A stretch of 64,000 bases of DNA from CAWCHZ01 sp963795555 (GTDB lineage: Bacteria; Actinomycetota; Thermoleophilia; Solirubrobacterales; Solirubrobacteraceae). Under the pieces are notes generated by a model. It saw only the letters and a list, made by a program, of their open reading frames with translations, ran no database searches and was not told the DNA's origin. Shown here one piece after another: positions 8,059 through 17,012 of the stretch (positions are counted from its first letter, which is position 1; each line of letters opens with the position of its first letter). The stretch lies in NCBI GenBank assembly GCA_963795555.1, contig CAWCHZ010000002.1:1302001-1366000 (forward strand). Direction: 5' to 3'. The position numbers and the translations under genes are program-made.

Positions 8059-8087
8059 CAGGGCGCCAGTCAGCGGGCATGCCGTGA
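8055..8087 (+). other. Relay mini-ORF, livF to livH
   Basis: GTG 8055 overlaps the livF TGA (GTGA), encodes MTGRQSAGMP and stops at 8085-8087 overlapping the livH GTG (GTGA). Its first bases, GTGACAG, repeat those of livH 29 bases later, so the livH start seems to have been duplicated. Confidence 0.5.
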
Positions 8088-8974
8088 CAGCACTGCAGTA
8101 CATCATCGATGCGATCGCGCTCGGCGCGGTCTACGCGCTGGTTGCGGTCGGGCTGGCGCTGATCTTCGGCGTGATGCGGCTGGTCAACTTCGCCCATGGC
8201 GAGCTGATCACCGCGTCCGCCTACGCGCTGGCGCTAACGGCCTCCTGGCCGCACGCGCTCAGCGTCGTGGTCGCCCTGGCGGTGCCAACGGTGATGGCGC
8301 TGCTGATGGAGCTGCTCGTCTTTCGGCGCATGCGCGAGGCGACGCCGGCCACCGCGCTGGTCACGACGTTCGCCGTCGCCTTTGCGCTCGAGGCGGTCTG
8401 GGTGATCGCGTTCGGTGCGCAGGGACAGTCCGCCGACCTGCTCTCGAGCCTCAACAACACCGCCACCCACGGCGCGCTGCACATCCGCTGGGTGACGATC
8501 GTCGAGCTGCTCGCCGGCGCCATCCTGCTCGGTGGCACCGCGCTGATGCTGGCGCGCACCAACATCGGCCTGCAGATGCGCGCTGCGGCCAGCGACTTCC
8601 GCGCCGCACGACTGCTCGGCGTGCGCGCCAACACGGTGATCAGCTTGGCGTTCATGCTCGCCGGCCTGTTCGCCGGGGTGGTTGCCGTCCTGCTGACCGT
8701 CAGCCAGCCACTGGTGACGCCGACGTTTGGCCTCGAGGTGACGATCGTGGCGCTCGTCGGTGTGGTGGTCGGCGGCATCGACCGTCTGCTGCCGGCGACG
8801 CTGGGCGGCTTTGCGATCGGCTTCGCGACCTCGCTGCTGGGCGATGCGCTGCCCTCTGCCGAGCGCGTGTTCCTGCCGTCATTCGTGTTCGGCCTGGTGA
8901 TCGCCGTGCTGCTGCTGCGACCGGGCGGGCTGTTCCGGCGGGGCGGCGGTCGCGCCGCGACGGAGCGCGTGTGA
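8084..8974 (+). CDS. livH: Liv-type ABC permease LivH
   Basis: 296-aa integral membrane protein of the LivH family with about eight hydrophobic helices. The N-terminal block ALGAVYALVAVGLALIFGVMRLVNFAHGEL and the late block VALVGVVVGGIDRLLPATLGGF follow the family pattern. It ends in a basic cytosolic tail. The GTG at 8084 is the first start compatible with the family N-terminus. It overlaps livM by GTGA and pairs with LivM as the membrane channel. Confidence 0.9.
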   Translation: MTALQYIIDAIALGAVYALVAVGLALIFGVMRLVNFAHGELITASAYALALTASWPHALSVVVALAVPTVMALLMELLVFRRMREATPATALVTTFAVAFALEAVWVIAFGAQGQSADLLSSLNNTATHGALHIRWVTIVELLAGAILLGGTALMLARTNIGLQMRAAASDFRAARLLGVRANTVISLAFMLAGLFAGVVAVLLTVSQPLVTPTFGLEVTIVALVGVVVGGIDRLLPATLGGFAIGFATSLLGDALPSAERVFLPSFVFGLVIAVLLLRPGGLFRRGGGRAATERV

Positions 8975-10083
8975 GCGCCCCGGCCGCAACCGAGCGCGAG
9001 CGCGCGCTGACGCGACTCCAGCTGGGCGTCGCCAGTCGCCTCGCGGGCCCACTGGTGCAGCTGCTCGTGCCGGCGCTGCTGATCATCGCCGTCGGCCTGG
9101 TCGGCACGGCGATGTCGATCAGCACGCAGCAGGACTTCATCAGCGTCTTGGTCAACGTCGCGATCGTGATCGCCCTGTGGGTGTTCATCGGCAACTCCGG
9201 GGTGATCTCCTTCGGCCACATCAGCTTCGTGGCGATCGGCGCCTTCTCCGCCGGCCTGATGACGATTCCGACCACCGTCAAGCCGCAGGTGATGCCGACG
9301 CTCTACTCCTTCCTGGCCCATCACAGCGTCGGCAACGTCGTCTCGCTGCTGCTGGCGGCCGGGCTGGGCGGATTGTTCGCGCTGATCGTCGCGCTGCCGC
9401 TGATGCGCCTCTCCGGCCTGTCGGCGAGCATCGCGACGCTGGCCGTGCTGGAGATCGTCAACAACGTCCTGCGCTACTGGGACAAGATCGGCCCCGGCGC
9501 GACCGCGCTGTCGCTCGTGCCTCAGACCACCGGGCTCGAGCAGGCCACGCTGGGCGCGCTGGTGGCGCTCGTGATCGCGTTCCTCTACGGCCAGAGCCGC
9601 TCCGGGCGGCTGCTGCGCGCAGCGCGCGAGGATCCTCCGGCGGCGCAGAGCATCGGCGTGCGGATCCACCGCCACCGCGTGCTGGCGTTTACGCTCAGCG
9701 GCGCGCTCGCTGGCATGGCGGGTGGCCTGTTGATCCACCAGCTGGGCAGCATCATCACCGACCAGGTCTACCTCAACCTGACCTTCCTGACGCTGGCGAT
9801 GCTGGTGATCGGAGGCATCTCGAGCCTCTGGGGCGCGGTCGTGGGTGCGATCGTCGTGAGCCTGCTCGACGCCTTCTTCAGCCACGCGGTCAATGGCGTA
9901 CACGTCATCTTCTTCCAGCTCACGCTGCCGGGCGGCACCGACCTGCTGATCTTCGGCGTGCTGCTCGCGATCATCCTGCTGTTCCGCCCGCACGGGATCA
10001 CCGGCGGGCGCGAGCTGTCACTGCCGAGCGCGCCGCCGCGCTGGCTGCGCCGGGGTGGGACGCGCGCTCAGGTGCGCGACTGA
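8971..10083 (+). CDS. livM: Liv-type ABC permease LivM
   Basis: 370-aa LivM-family permease: about eight to ten hydrophobic helices, NSGVISFGHISFVAIGAFSAG near residue 75, the family segment around RSGRLLRAAREDPPAAQSIGV, and GGISSLWGAVVGA late in the protein. An N-terminal extension of about 25 polar residues precedes the first helix. The start overlaps the livH stop (GTGA). The C-terminal codons lie inside a 32-bp duplication. Confidence 0.9.
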   Translation: MSAPAATERERALTRLQLGVASRLAGPLVQLLVPALLIIAVGLVGTAMSISTQQDFISVLVNVAIVIALWVFIGNSGVISFGHISFVAIGAFSAGLMTIPTTVKPQVMPTLYSFLAHHSVGNVVSLLLAAGLGGLFALIVALPLMRLSGLSASIATLAVLEIVNNVLRYWDKIGPGATALSLVPQTTGLEQATLGALVALVIAFLYGQSRSGRLLRAAREDPPAAQSIGVRIHRHRVLAFTLSGALAGMAGGLLIHQLGSIITDQVYLNLTFLTLAMLVIGGISSLWGAVVGAIVVSLLDAFFSHAVNGVHVIFFQLTLPGGTDLLIFGVLLAIILLFRPHGITGGRELSLPSAPPRWLRRGGTRAQVRD

Positions 10084-10122
10084 CCGTCGGGACGCGCGCT
10101 CAGGTGCGCGACTGACCGTCGG
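10059..10122. repeat. Two perfect 32-bp repeats at a convergent gene junction
   Basis: 10059-10090 and 10091-10122 are identical. The first contains the livM stop; the second contains the stop of the convergent flavin reductase gene. The ends of both proteins are therefore shaped by the duplication. The two convergent frames do not overlap, with 16 bases between their stops. Confidence 0.93.
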
Positions 10123-10642
10123 CGGCCTGCCTGCCGCCGAGTCGGGCGTGTACCGACAGCTCGGAGTCCAGGCCGCCAAACGCACCACGATGGAAGACGA
10201 GCGGCTCGCCGGCGACGTGCTGGAACTCCTCGACGCGCGCGATCGCGACATCGTGGTCGCCGCATTCGATCAGCTGCTCGACGCGGCAGAAGAGCACCGC
10301 CAGCGCATCCTGCACGTGCACATAGCCCGCGCGATCGGCGACGGTGTGCTCGTCCGGGAACGGACGCCCCGGAGCCGCGAACGCCAGCGCCACGTCACGC
10401 TGAGCGGAGTTGAGGATGCTGATAGCGAAGCGCTGCCCCTGGCGCACGAGGTCCAGCGTGCGAGTCTTATGGGCGAGGCTGACCGAGACCAGCAGCGGGC
10501 GCAGCGAGACGGAGGTGAATGAGTTCACCGTCATCCCCGCACAGGTGCTGCCGTCGGTTGCGGTGACGACCGTCACCCCGGTCGTGAACGCGCCGACGCA
10601 GCGCCGAAACTCCAGCTCCTGGTCGACTGCACCTGCGGTCAC
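10100..10642 (-). CDS. Flavin reductase-like FMN-binding protein
   Basis: 180-aa split-barrel flavin reductase family member, the type that reduces FMN/FAD with NAD(P)H for a partner monooxygenase. Family features: GAFTTGVTVVTA, GMTVNSFTSVSLRPLLVSVSL, and FAISILNSAQRDVALAFA. The GTG start at 10642 has GGAGGAG 6 bases upstream. The last residues are read from a repeat copy. No monooxygenase is adjacent. A palindrome at 10787 sits about 145 bases upstream and is a likely operator. Confidence 0.85.
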   Translation of the reverse strand: MTAGAVDQELEFRRCVGAFTTGVTVVTATDGSTCAGMTVNSFTSVSLRPLLVSVSLAHKTRTLDLVRQGQRFAISILNSAQRDVALAFAAPGRPFPDEHTVADRAGYVHVQDALAVLFCRVEQLIECGDHDVAIARVEEFQHVAGEPLVFHRGAFGGLDSELSVHARLGGRQAADGQSRT

Positions 10643-10786
10643 AACGCTCCTCCTCTTGCGCCGGGGAGGCGACACCTCGAGTCTAGCTCCCCCATCCAGC
10701 GGCGGCGCAACGCACGCCGATCCTGGCGACAACCATAGGAACGGGTCGGCAGGCCGAACAGCCCTCGGATGGGCAGACGACAGACC

Positions 10787-10800
10787 CCCTCGATCGAGGG
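10787..10800. promoter_or_regulatory. Perfect palindrome CCCTCGATCGAGGG
   Basis: A 14-bp perfect palindrome in the 285-base gap upstream of the flavin reductase gene. Closely similar boxes occur at 18481 and 18507, so it is probably a shared transcription-factor site. The rest of the gap shows nothing recognisable. Confidence 0.55.
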
Positions 10801-10927
10801 ATATGCAAGACTGTGGCCAGCGCTCCGGGCGAGCTGAGGAGAGAGGTAGCCCGCCCGGAGCGACTGACCGAATCCGCGCAGGTGTGCGGCCGCGCGGACC
10901 TGCCGGCCGAATGCGTGGCTGCCCCGG

Positions 10928-12481
10928 TCACCCGGGACGCTCGGCGGCAAGCTCGGTCTGCCCATCGGAAGCCTCGACGAACGACGATGCCTGCGCGTGC
11001 TGCTGGCGTTCGCGCGCCGCGCTGAGCGCGCGAAACGGCACCTCCAGCGCCGGATGCAGGCTGCGATAGATCTGATAGAGGTCGTCGTAGAGCGCGCGCG
11101 TGCCGGGCTGCGGGCTGAACGTGCGCTCGACGTGGACCATGCTCTGCGCGGCCTCGCCGGCATCGGCGACGAGCCCGGCTGCGACCCCCGCCATCAATGC
11201 CGCTCCGAGCACGCCGCTGTCGAGCACCCGCAGGCGGTTGAGCTCGCGTCCATGGACGTCGGCCTTGATCTGGCACCACAGGTCGCTGCGCGCTCCACCG
11301 CCGCTCAGCGCCAGCGCGCCGACCTCGTGCCCGCCGGCTTGCTCGATCGCCTCCAGCAGATGCCGCGCCGAGTAGGCGACCCCCTCGAGCACGGCACGGG
11401 CGATCTCGGCATCGCCCTGGTCGGTGCTGAGGCCAAACAGCACGCCGCGCGCGTCCGAGCTCCAGAGCGGTGCGCGCTCGCCCATCAGGTGGGGCAGGAA
11501 CAGCAGCGCCCCACTGCCCGCGGCGGCCAGCGCGGCCGCCGCGAGCGTCTGCTGGAGCGACTGGCCACGCACGTCCGCCAGCCAGCGCAGCGCGTCGCCG
11601 CCCGCCTGCGTCGGGCCGGCGTGCAGCCACATCCCGCGCGCTGGTGGGAACGTCACGACGCCCGGCGTGGGCACGACGCGATCCGATAGCAGCCCGATGA
11701 TCTCCGATGTGCCGGCGACCTCGAACGCCTGACCGGCGCGCGTGACGCCGGAGCCGTAGAGGTTGCCCCAGGCATCCATCGTCGCGGTCGCCACGACCGT
11801 GTGCGCCGGCAGCCCGCAGTCGCTGGCGGTGACCGTCCCCAGCGCGCTCTCGGGCGCACGCAGCGGCGCCATCAGCCGAGCGGCGCCGTCGACGAGCGCA
11901 AGCACGGCGCCGCGGTAGTGACCAGCGTCGTCGACCAGTCCGATCGAGGTAAACGGATCGGTGGCGGCAGCCCCGCAGAGGCGCAGGTTGACGTAGTCCT
12001 TGGGCGCCAGCAGCCAGCGACCGCGCTCGTAGTCGCGCGGGCGCTCCTGGGCGATCCAGGCGGCACGCGAGAGCGCGTAGGAGGCATCGACCGTGAAGGG
12101 CCCCCCCCACAGCTCCATCCGCCGGCGGGCATCGATTCCGGCGTCGAGCGCCGCGGCGACATCGGCGCAGCGCTGGTCCTGCCAGGTGATCGCGGGCAGC
12201 AGCGCGACGCCGTGCTCGTCGACGAGCACGTGCGTGTTGACCTGACTGCAGACGCCGATCGCGGCGACGTCGGCGAGCACGATCTGGTCGGCGAGCTGCG
12301 CGAGCACCGACAGCAGCCCGCGCCACCAGTCCTCGGGATCCTGCTCGGCCCAACCCGGGTGCGGCCGGTGCAATGGATAAGAGACCGACGCCGCCGCCAG
12401 CGGACGCCCGCGCAGGTCATAGGCGGCGCCCTTGACCTGGGTGGTCCCGACGTCGACGCCGATCAGCAGCGGGTCACTCAT
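10928..12481 (-). CDS. FGGY-family carbohydrate/polyol kinase
   Basis: 517-aa kinase of the FGGY family (xylulokinase/glycerol kinase relatives). The N-terminal phosphate loop GVDVGTTQVKGAAYD (8-22) begins the first ribonuclease-H-like domain; the second carries DAWGNLYGSG, EVAGTSEIIGLL and the adenosine site LSGGGARSDLWCQIKADV. Length is typical. The substrate cannot be named. It overlaps the TrpA-like gene by 8 bases and is the last gene of the operon, so it should phosphorylate the imported compound or a product of it. Confidence 0.87.
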   Translation of the reverse strand: MSDPLLIGVDVGTTQVKGAAYDLRGRPLAAASVSYPLHRPHPGWAEQDPEDWWRGLLSVLAQLADQIVLADVAAIGVCSQVNTHVLVDEHGVALLPAITWQDQRCADVAAALDAGIDARRRMELWGGPFTVDASYALSRAAWIAQERPRDYERGRWLLAPKDYVNLRLCGAAATDPFTSIGLVDDAGHYRGAVLALVDGAARLMAPLRAPESALGTVTASDCGLPAHTVVATATMDAWGNLYGSGVTRAGQAFEVAGTSEIIGLLSDRVVPTPGVVTFPPARGMWLHAGPTQAGGDALRWLADVRGQSLQQTLAAAALAAAGSGALLFLPHLMGERAPLWSSDARGVLFGLSTDQGDAEIARAVLEGVAYSARHLLEAIEQAGGHEVGALALSGGGARSDLWCQIKADVHGRELNRLRVLDSGVLGAALMAGVAAGLVADAGEAAQSMVHVERTFSPQPGTRALYDDLYQIYRSLHPALEVPFRALSAARERQQHAQASSFVEASDGQTELAAERPG

Positions 12482-13292
12482 CGAGCGCCTCGCGCAGCGA
12501 ACGCAAGAACGACCGCAGTCGTCTCGGTCCGCGCAGCGAGGCCTCGACGACGGCCGAGCCGAGGATCACCGCGTCGGCGCCCATCGCGAGCGCCGCCCGC
12601 ACGTGATCGGGCTCCGATATGCCGACGCCGAGGGCGATCGGCACGTGCACCCCGAGCTTGCGCAAGCGTTCGATCGTCCTGCTGCTGTCAGGCGGGGGCA
12701 GGTGCGTCGACCCGGTCACGCCCGGCTGGGATTGCAGCATCACGTACCCCGTCGCGTGGCGGGCGGCGCGCATGTCCTGCACCGGCGCCCCGCGTGGGAC
12801 GAAGTGCGGAAAGGCGATGTTGCGCGCGGCCAGCGATGCCGCGATGCGCGGCAGGCGCGCCGCGCGCTCGGCGTAGAGGACGCCGTCGACATCGGCGGCC
12901 GCCGCCAGCTCGGACAGCCCGCTGGCCGGGATCACGCCGGCGTAGGTCATCCAGAGCAGCGCCTGATCGGGAAAGCGGCTGCGCAGCGCGAGCGTGCGTG
13001 CGAACGCCCCGCCGAACGTCACCCCCGCGTCGCGCGCCCGCTGCATCGAGTCGCTGATCGTCGCCCCGTCGCGATAGGGACGCGCCGCCGGCAGGCCCAG
13101 CTCGAACACGTCGACGCCCTCGTCGACGTAGATGTCGGCGCGCGAGGCGGGCAGCAGCGGATCGCCGATCGGGAAATAGCAGATCAGCCCGCGGCGCCCG
13201 CCGGAGAACGCGCGCACGATGCGATTGTCCGGCAACGCCTGAGTGCGAGCCGTGCGCGCGCGGCTCGTCGCGGTGCGTCGAGCCGGGCTCAC
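12474..13292 (-). CDS. Tryptophan synthase alpha-chain-like lyase, stand-alone
   Basis: 272-aa TIM-barrel protein homologous to TrpA. GLICYFPIGDP matches the first strand of TrpA, and FELGLPAARPYRDGATIS matches its catalytic segment, keeping the equivalents of Glu49 and Asp60 (here Glu64 and Asp75) while the Asp at position 56 is Arg. GVGIS and GADAVILGSAVV form the phosphate-binding end. No trpB is adjacent. Together with the kinase next door, this suggests a retro-aldol cleavage of a phosphorylated polyol conjugate, by analogy with indoleglycerol-phosphate cleavage. That role is inferred. The GTG start overlaps the ATPase stop (GTGA). Confidence 0.8.
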   Translation of the reverse strand: MSPARRTATSRARTARTQALPDNRIVRAFSGGRRGLICYFPIGDPLLPASRADIYVDEGVDVFELGLPAARPYRDGATISDSMQRARDAGVTFGGAFARTLALRSRFPDQALLWMTYAGVIPASGLSELAAAADVDGVLYAERAARLPRIAASLAARNIAFPHFVPRGAPVQDMRAARHATGYVMLQSQPGVTGSTHLPPPDSSRTIERLRKLGVHVPIALGVGISEPDHVRAALAMGADAVILGSAVVEASLRGPRRLRSFLRSLREALDE

Positions 13293-14089
13293 GCGCTCTG
13301 CACCATGGCGTCCTGGGCCTCGGGGCGCAGGAGCTGTCGCAGACGGGTGCGCAATGCCGGGTACTCCGGCTCGGCGACGAGCTGGTCGATCGTGCGGCCA
13401 CGCTCGAAGGGCACCGGGATCTCGGCCTTGATGCGGCCCGGTCGCGAGGACATCACGAGGATCCGGTCGGCGAGCAGCAGCGCCTCGTCGATGTCGTGCG
13501 TCACCAGCACCGTCGTCGCGCTCGTGCTGCCGACGAGCTGCAGCAGCTCCTCCTGCAGGTAGGTGCGCGTAAGGGCATCGAGCGCGCCGAAGGGCTCGTC
13601 GAGCAGGAAGATGCGCGGGTCGATCGCCAGGCCGCGCGCCAACGCCACGCGCTGCTGCATGCCGCCCGACAGCTGATGCGGGTACTTGTCCTCGTGCCCG
13701 TTGAGGTTGACCGTCGAGATCGCCCGTCGCGCGCGCTCGAGGATCGCGTGGGTGCGCCGGCCACGGGTCTGCTGCTCGAGGCCGAACGTCACGTTGTGCA
13801 ACACCGATCGCCAGGGCAGCAGGCGCGGATGCTGGAAGACGTAGGCGATGCGCGCGTGGTGGGGCATCTGGATGCGCCCGCCCGTGATCTTGACCAGACC
13901 GGCCATCGCGTTGAGCAGCGTCGACTTGCCGCAGCCCGATGGCCCGATCAGCGCGACGAGCTCGCCGTCCTTGATCGTCACCGAGACGTCGTCGAGGATC
14001 GGGTCGGGCGAGCTGGCGAAGCGATGGAAGACGTGCTCGACGTAGATCGCGTCCGAGCCATTGGATGTGGTTGCGGTGGTCTCAGTCAT
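13289..14089 (-). CDS. ABC transporter ATPase, SsuB/TauB/ThiZ type
   Basis: ATPase of the nitrate/sulfonate/taurine/thiamine-precursor subfamily. Walker A GPSGCGKST, Q-loop VFQHPRLLPWRSV, signature LSGGMQQRVALARGL, Walker B IFLLDEPFGALD and switch His in VTHDIDEAL. I chose ATG 14089 because AAGG precedes it and the fold begins normally. An in-frame GTG at 14182 overlapping the permease stop would add 31 low-complexity residues and is a real alternative given how strongly genes here are coupled. Confidence 0.88.
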   Translation of the reverse strand: MTETTATTSNGSDAIYVEHVFHRFASSPDPILDDVSVTIKDGELVALIGPSGCGKSTLLNAMAGLVKITGGRIQMPHHARIAYVFQHPRLLPWRSVLHNVTFGLEQQTRGRRTHAILERARRAISTVNLNGHEDKYPHQLSGGMQQRVALARGLAIDPRIFLLDEPFGALDALTRTYLQEELLQLVGSTSATTVLVTHDIDEALLLADRILVMSSRPGRIKAEIPVPFERGRTIDQLVAEPEYPALRTRLRQLLRPEAQDAMVQSA

Positions 14090-14174
14090 CGGCCTTGCGG
14101 TTGTGTCTTGGGAATGCGTGTCTCCGTCAGCGGCAAGCCGTCTGTCGCCGGCGAGCCCAGCGCGATCAGCGGGA

Positions 14175-15068
14175 TCAGTCACGACGGGTGTGCCGCGTCA
14201 GGAACGCCTCGGCCGGGCGGAAGACGCCGTACTCGAAGGCGATCGTCAGGGCCACGATCGACAGGCCCCAGGAGAAGACCGCCGCCGTGTCGAGCAGCTT
14301 GATCGCCGAGCTGATCTGAAAGCCCACGCCGGGGGTGCCCATCAGGTACTCGGCGAACAGCGTGACCTGCCAGACGACGCCGAGCGTGATGCGCGCGCCG
14401 GCGAGGAAGTAGGGCACGACCGAGGGCAGGATGATCGAGCGCATCAACGTCGCCTCGCGCGCCCCGTAGGCGCGTCCCATCTCGATCAGGTCGTGGTCGA
14501 TCGACTTGGTGCCCTGGATCACGTTGAGCGTGAAGTAGGTCAGTCCGCTGGCGATCGTGACGACCTCGACGCCGGTGGCGTCGATGCCGATGAAGATCAG
14601 CGCCAGCGCGATCAGCACGATCGTCGGCACCGTCTGGAGGAAGATCAGCAGGATCCTCGTCAGGTCCTCGACGACCCACAGGCGGCCGATGATGATGCCG
14701 AGCGGCAGCCCGATGCCGAGGATCAGCGCGAAGGCGATCGCCATGTGCTTGAGCGTCTGGAGGACCTCCTGGGTCCAGACGCCGCGGTCCCACGTGTCCT
14801 TGAACGACGCCCAGACCGCATGCGGGTGGGGCAGGATGTAGCTCGCGAAGTGGTGTGCGCCGATGATCCACAGCACGTAGGTGATCGCCAGCGACAGCGC
14901 GATCAGGAACATCCGGACCGGCAGGCGCTTGCGCCCGGTCGGCGTCAGGCGCTCACGCCAGGAGCGGGACTCCGGCTGCGTGGCCCCCGGGGGCGCCGCC
15001 GCCGCGGCAGGCAAGGATGTCTCCTCGTCCATGTTCACGGCAGATGATGGCGGGTACCCGGGGGCCAC
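14175..15068 (-). CDS. ABC transporter permease, SsuC/TauC/ThiX type
   Basis: 297-aa BPD_transp_1 permease. A Pro/Ala-rich cytosolic N-terminus of about 50 residues precedes six predicted helices. The EAA-like loop is EMGRAYGAREATLMRSIILPSVVPYFLAGARI. GTG at 15068 has GAGG 6 bases upstream; an ATG 12 codons later is possible. It is preceded on its strand by the binding-protein gene and followed by the ATPase. Confidence 0.87.
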   Translation of the reverse strand: MAPGYPPSSAVNMDEETSLPAAAAAPPGATQPESRSWRERLTPTGRKRLPVRMFLIALSLAITYVLWIIGAHHFASYILPHPHAVWASFKDTWDRGVWTQEVLQTLKHMAIAFALILGIGLPLGIIIGRLWVVEDLTRILLIFLQTVPTIVLIALALIFIGIDATGVEVVTIASGLTYFTLNVIQGTKSIDHDLIEMGRAYGAREATLMRSIILPSVVPYFLAGARITLGVVWQVTLFAEYLMGTPGVGFQISSAIKLLDTAAVFSWGLSIVALTIAFEYGVFRPAEAFLTRHTRRD

Positions 15069-15081
15069 GACAACCTCACTT

Positions 15082-15109
15082 TCGTCTTACTGCTCTCGTC
15101 TTACTTGCA
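15082..15109. repeat. 14-bp tandem duplication over a stop codon
   Basis: TCGTCTTACT occurs at 15082 and 15096, spacing 14. The second copy contains the TAA stop of the binding-protein gene (minus strand). It is another junction duplication, but here no stop/start relay is formed; the next gene has its own ribosome binding site. Confidence 0.7.
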
Positions 15110-16168
15110 CGTGATCAGGAATGCCTGCGCCGGATTGGCCGGCGCCGACTGCAGGAAGCCCGACTTCGCCAGCAACGGGAAGATCTTGCTCCACGTGTTG
15201 ACGTCGCGCTGGTTGATGCAGCGCTCGGACTTCGGGATGCCGTTCAGGTCGAGGACCTGCCCGACGACCTTCAGCATCGCCGGGGCGATGCCGCTGAACT
15301 TGCCCGCAACGGCGTTGACCGCGTCGGCGTTCTGGTTGTACTTGTTCCAGGCGTCCTGCGTCGCGGCCACCAGGTCGTTGACGAACTGGCGATGCGACTG
15401 GATGAAGTCCGTCCGGGCGATGAAGCCGCCGTTGACGACGGCCGGGTCGCCGAAGGCCTTCAGGAACGCATCATGGACGCTCCAGATCGCCTTGAACTTG
15501 ACCGGCTTGGTCTGCAGCAGCGGATACGTCGACGGCGCCTCCAGGAAGGCCGCCTTGACGCGCCCGAGCGACAGCTGGGCGGCCGCCGCGTCGGTCTGCT
15601 GCAGCTTGAAGTAGGTGCGGATGTTCTGACCCGTCTCGGCCAGGACCGCAGCCTCTTCGGCGCCGAAGCGCGAGGTCAGTGGCGCAATCGCCACCGGCTG
15701 GCCCTTGAGCGACTCGAGCGACGTATACGGCGAGTTGATCGGCACCAGCAGCTGCGGGCCGATCGTCCAGCGCGCCAGCGGGAAGAACTCCGTCGAGGAG
15801 AACCCGTACTGCTGCTGGACGCGGGGGATGAACGACGGCGGGGTCGTCATGACCTGCAGGTCGCCCTTGCCGAACGCCGGGACCTGGGTCGTGGCGTCCA
15901 GCACCTTGAACTTCACGTTGTAGGGCTTGCCGGCGAAGTACGTGCTCGCCTTGGCGGCGACGTAATCCCAGATCGGGTGGAACGGGATGTCGATGCCGAC
16001 GGTGTAGGTCGGCTTGGTCGTAGGCGCGGTGCTGGCGGTCGAGCTCGATCCGCTCGAGCTCGAGCTCGAGCTCGAATTCGATGACGAGCCGCACGCGGCG
16101 ATCGCGACGACCGCCGGGACGAGCACAGCCGCCGTCGCCCAACGTCTGATGGACAACGACTTCTTCAT
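15101..16168 (-). CDS. ABC substrate-binding lipoprotein, SsuA/ThiY (NMT1) type
   Basis: 355-aa binding protein. Signal peptide with lipobox AIAAC (Cys26) and a poly-Ser linker (about 28-45). The mature domain starts YTVGIDIPFHPIWDYVAAKAS and contains SLESLKGQPVAI, both usual in the NMT1/THI5-like family. AGGAGG lies 6-7 bases upstream of the ATG. The ATG overlaps the stop of the upstream GntR/UTRA gene (ATGA), so regulator and transporter share one transcript. Family ligands include sulfonates, nitrate and thiamine precursors; the ligand here is unknown. Confidence 0.88.
   Translation of the reverse strand: MKKSLSIRRWATAAVLVPAVVAIAACGSSSNSSSSSSSSGSSSTASTAPTTKPTYTVGIDIPFHPIWDYVAAKASTYFAGKPYNVKFKVLDATTQVPAFGKGDLQVMTTPPSFIPRVQQQYGFSSTEFFPLARWTIGPQLLVPINSPYTSLESLKGQPVAIAPLTSRFGAEEAAVLAETGQNIRTYFKLQQTDAAAAQLSLGRVKAAFLEAPSTYPLLQTKPVKFKAIWSVHDAFLKAFGDPAVVNGGFIARTDFIQSHRQFVNDLVAATQDAWNKYNQNADAVNAVAGKFSGIAPAMLKVVGQVLDLNGIPKSERCINQRDVNTWSKIFPLLAKSGFLQSAPANPAQAFLITCK
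16053..16074. repeat. CTCGAG hexamer microsatellite
   Basis: Nearly four copies of a 6-bp unit inside the binding-protein gene, encoding the poly-Ser linker after the lipidated Cys. As the unit is two codons long, slippage would change linker length without a frameshift. Confidence 0.6.
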
Positions 16169-16986
16169 ACGATCCTCCTTCTGTCCTCGATGGACCTCGT
16201 ACTTGACACCGCTCGACCGTTGCGCAGCTCGTAGTTGAGCGCGACATTGCTGCGCGTGCGCTCGACGGAGATCACGAGACGGTCGCCAGGCAGGTACGCG
16301 CGGTCATACAGCACCGCTCGATTGCCAGCCAGGTAGGTGATGCGCTCGCTGAGCATCGCCGGCTTGCCCGGCGCTGCGGCGAGCAATCGGGCCTCGCGCT
16401 TTCCGAGGACCGTTGCCTGAATGCGTTCGGTTGCGCACTCTACTTCGTAGCCGAACCTGTCGGTAAGCACGTCATAGAGCGAGTTGATGCTGAGATCGGC
16501 ATCAACCACGCCGCGGCCGATCCACGCGGGGAGGTAGGAGCACTGGAACACCAGTGGGCGGCCATCGACAAGACGCAACCGCTGCAGGCTGAGCACCGGA
16601 TCGTCCTGTCCGATCTGCAGCTCGTCGGCGATCACCCCGGCCGGCTGCTCGCGCGAGCGCAGCACCCGCGTGGTCATCGTCAGCCCCTCGGACTCCATCA
16701 CCTGAGCCAGGCTGCGCAACGGTGAGATCGCGTAGGAGAATCGCTTTGGCGCGACCCTCGTTCCGGCTCCCTGGCGCGTGACGACAAGACACTCCTCCTT
16801 GAGCAGGTGAATCGCCTGACGGAGTGTCATCAGGGTCACGTCGAATTGCCGGCTCAGCTCGCGCTGGGACGGCAGCGGGCTGTCCGGGGGCAATTCCCCG
16901 GACTGGATCCGCCGCTTGAGGTCGCGGTAGATCCGCAGGTACTGCGGACCCCGCGCCGTCTCGGGGTCGAGCGCCGCTGTCGTCAT
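16165..16986 (-). CDS. GntR-family regulator, UTRA/HutC subfamily
   Basis: 273-aa regulator. N-terminal GntR winged helix (about 15-80: IYRDLKRRIQSGELPPDSPL, PSQRELSRQFDVTLMTLRQAI) and a C-terminal UTRA ligand domain (about 95-250). UTRA proteins usually bind small effectors such as sugars, phosphonates or urocanate. It heads the six-gene operon and probably represses it. ATG at 16986 has GGAAG nearby; an upstream TTG at 17004 would add six residues. Confidence 0.9.
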   Translation of the reverse strand: MTTAALDPETARGPQYLRIYRDLKRRIQSGELPPDSPLPSQRELSRQFDVTLMTLRQAIHLLKEECLVVTRQGAGTRVAPKRFSYAISPLRSLAQVMESEGLTMTTRVLRSREQPAGVIADELQIGQDDPVLSLQRLRLVDGRPLVFQCSYLPAWIGRGVVDADLSINSLYDVLTDRFGYEVECATERIQATVLGKREARLLAAAPGKPAMLSERITYLAGNRAVLYDRAYLPGDRLVISVERTRSNVALNYELRNGRAVSSTRSIEDRRRIV

Positions 16987-17012
16987 CGAACTTCCATCAT
17001 CCAAAGATCACT

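Noticed and set aside
8221..9993. Long minus-strand frame opposite livH and livM
   Set aside because: Low-complexity Gln/Asp/Arg composition, antisense to two well-supported permeases.
10643..10927. A relay from the FGGY kinase stop to the flavin reductase
   Set aside because: A GTGA overlap does open a frame after the kinase, but it ends in TAG at 10683 and does not reach the flavin reductase start, which has its own strong ribosome binding site.
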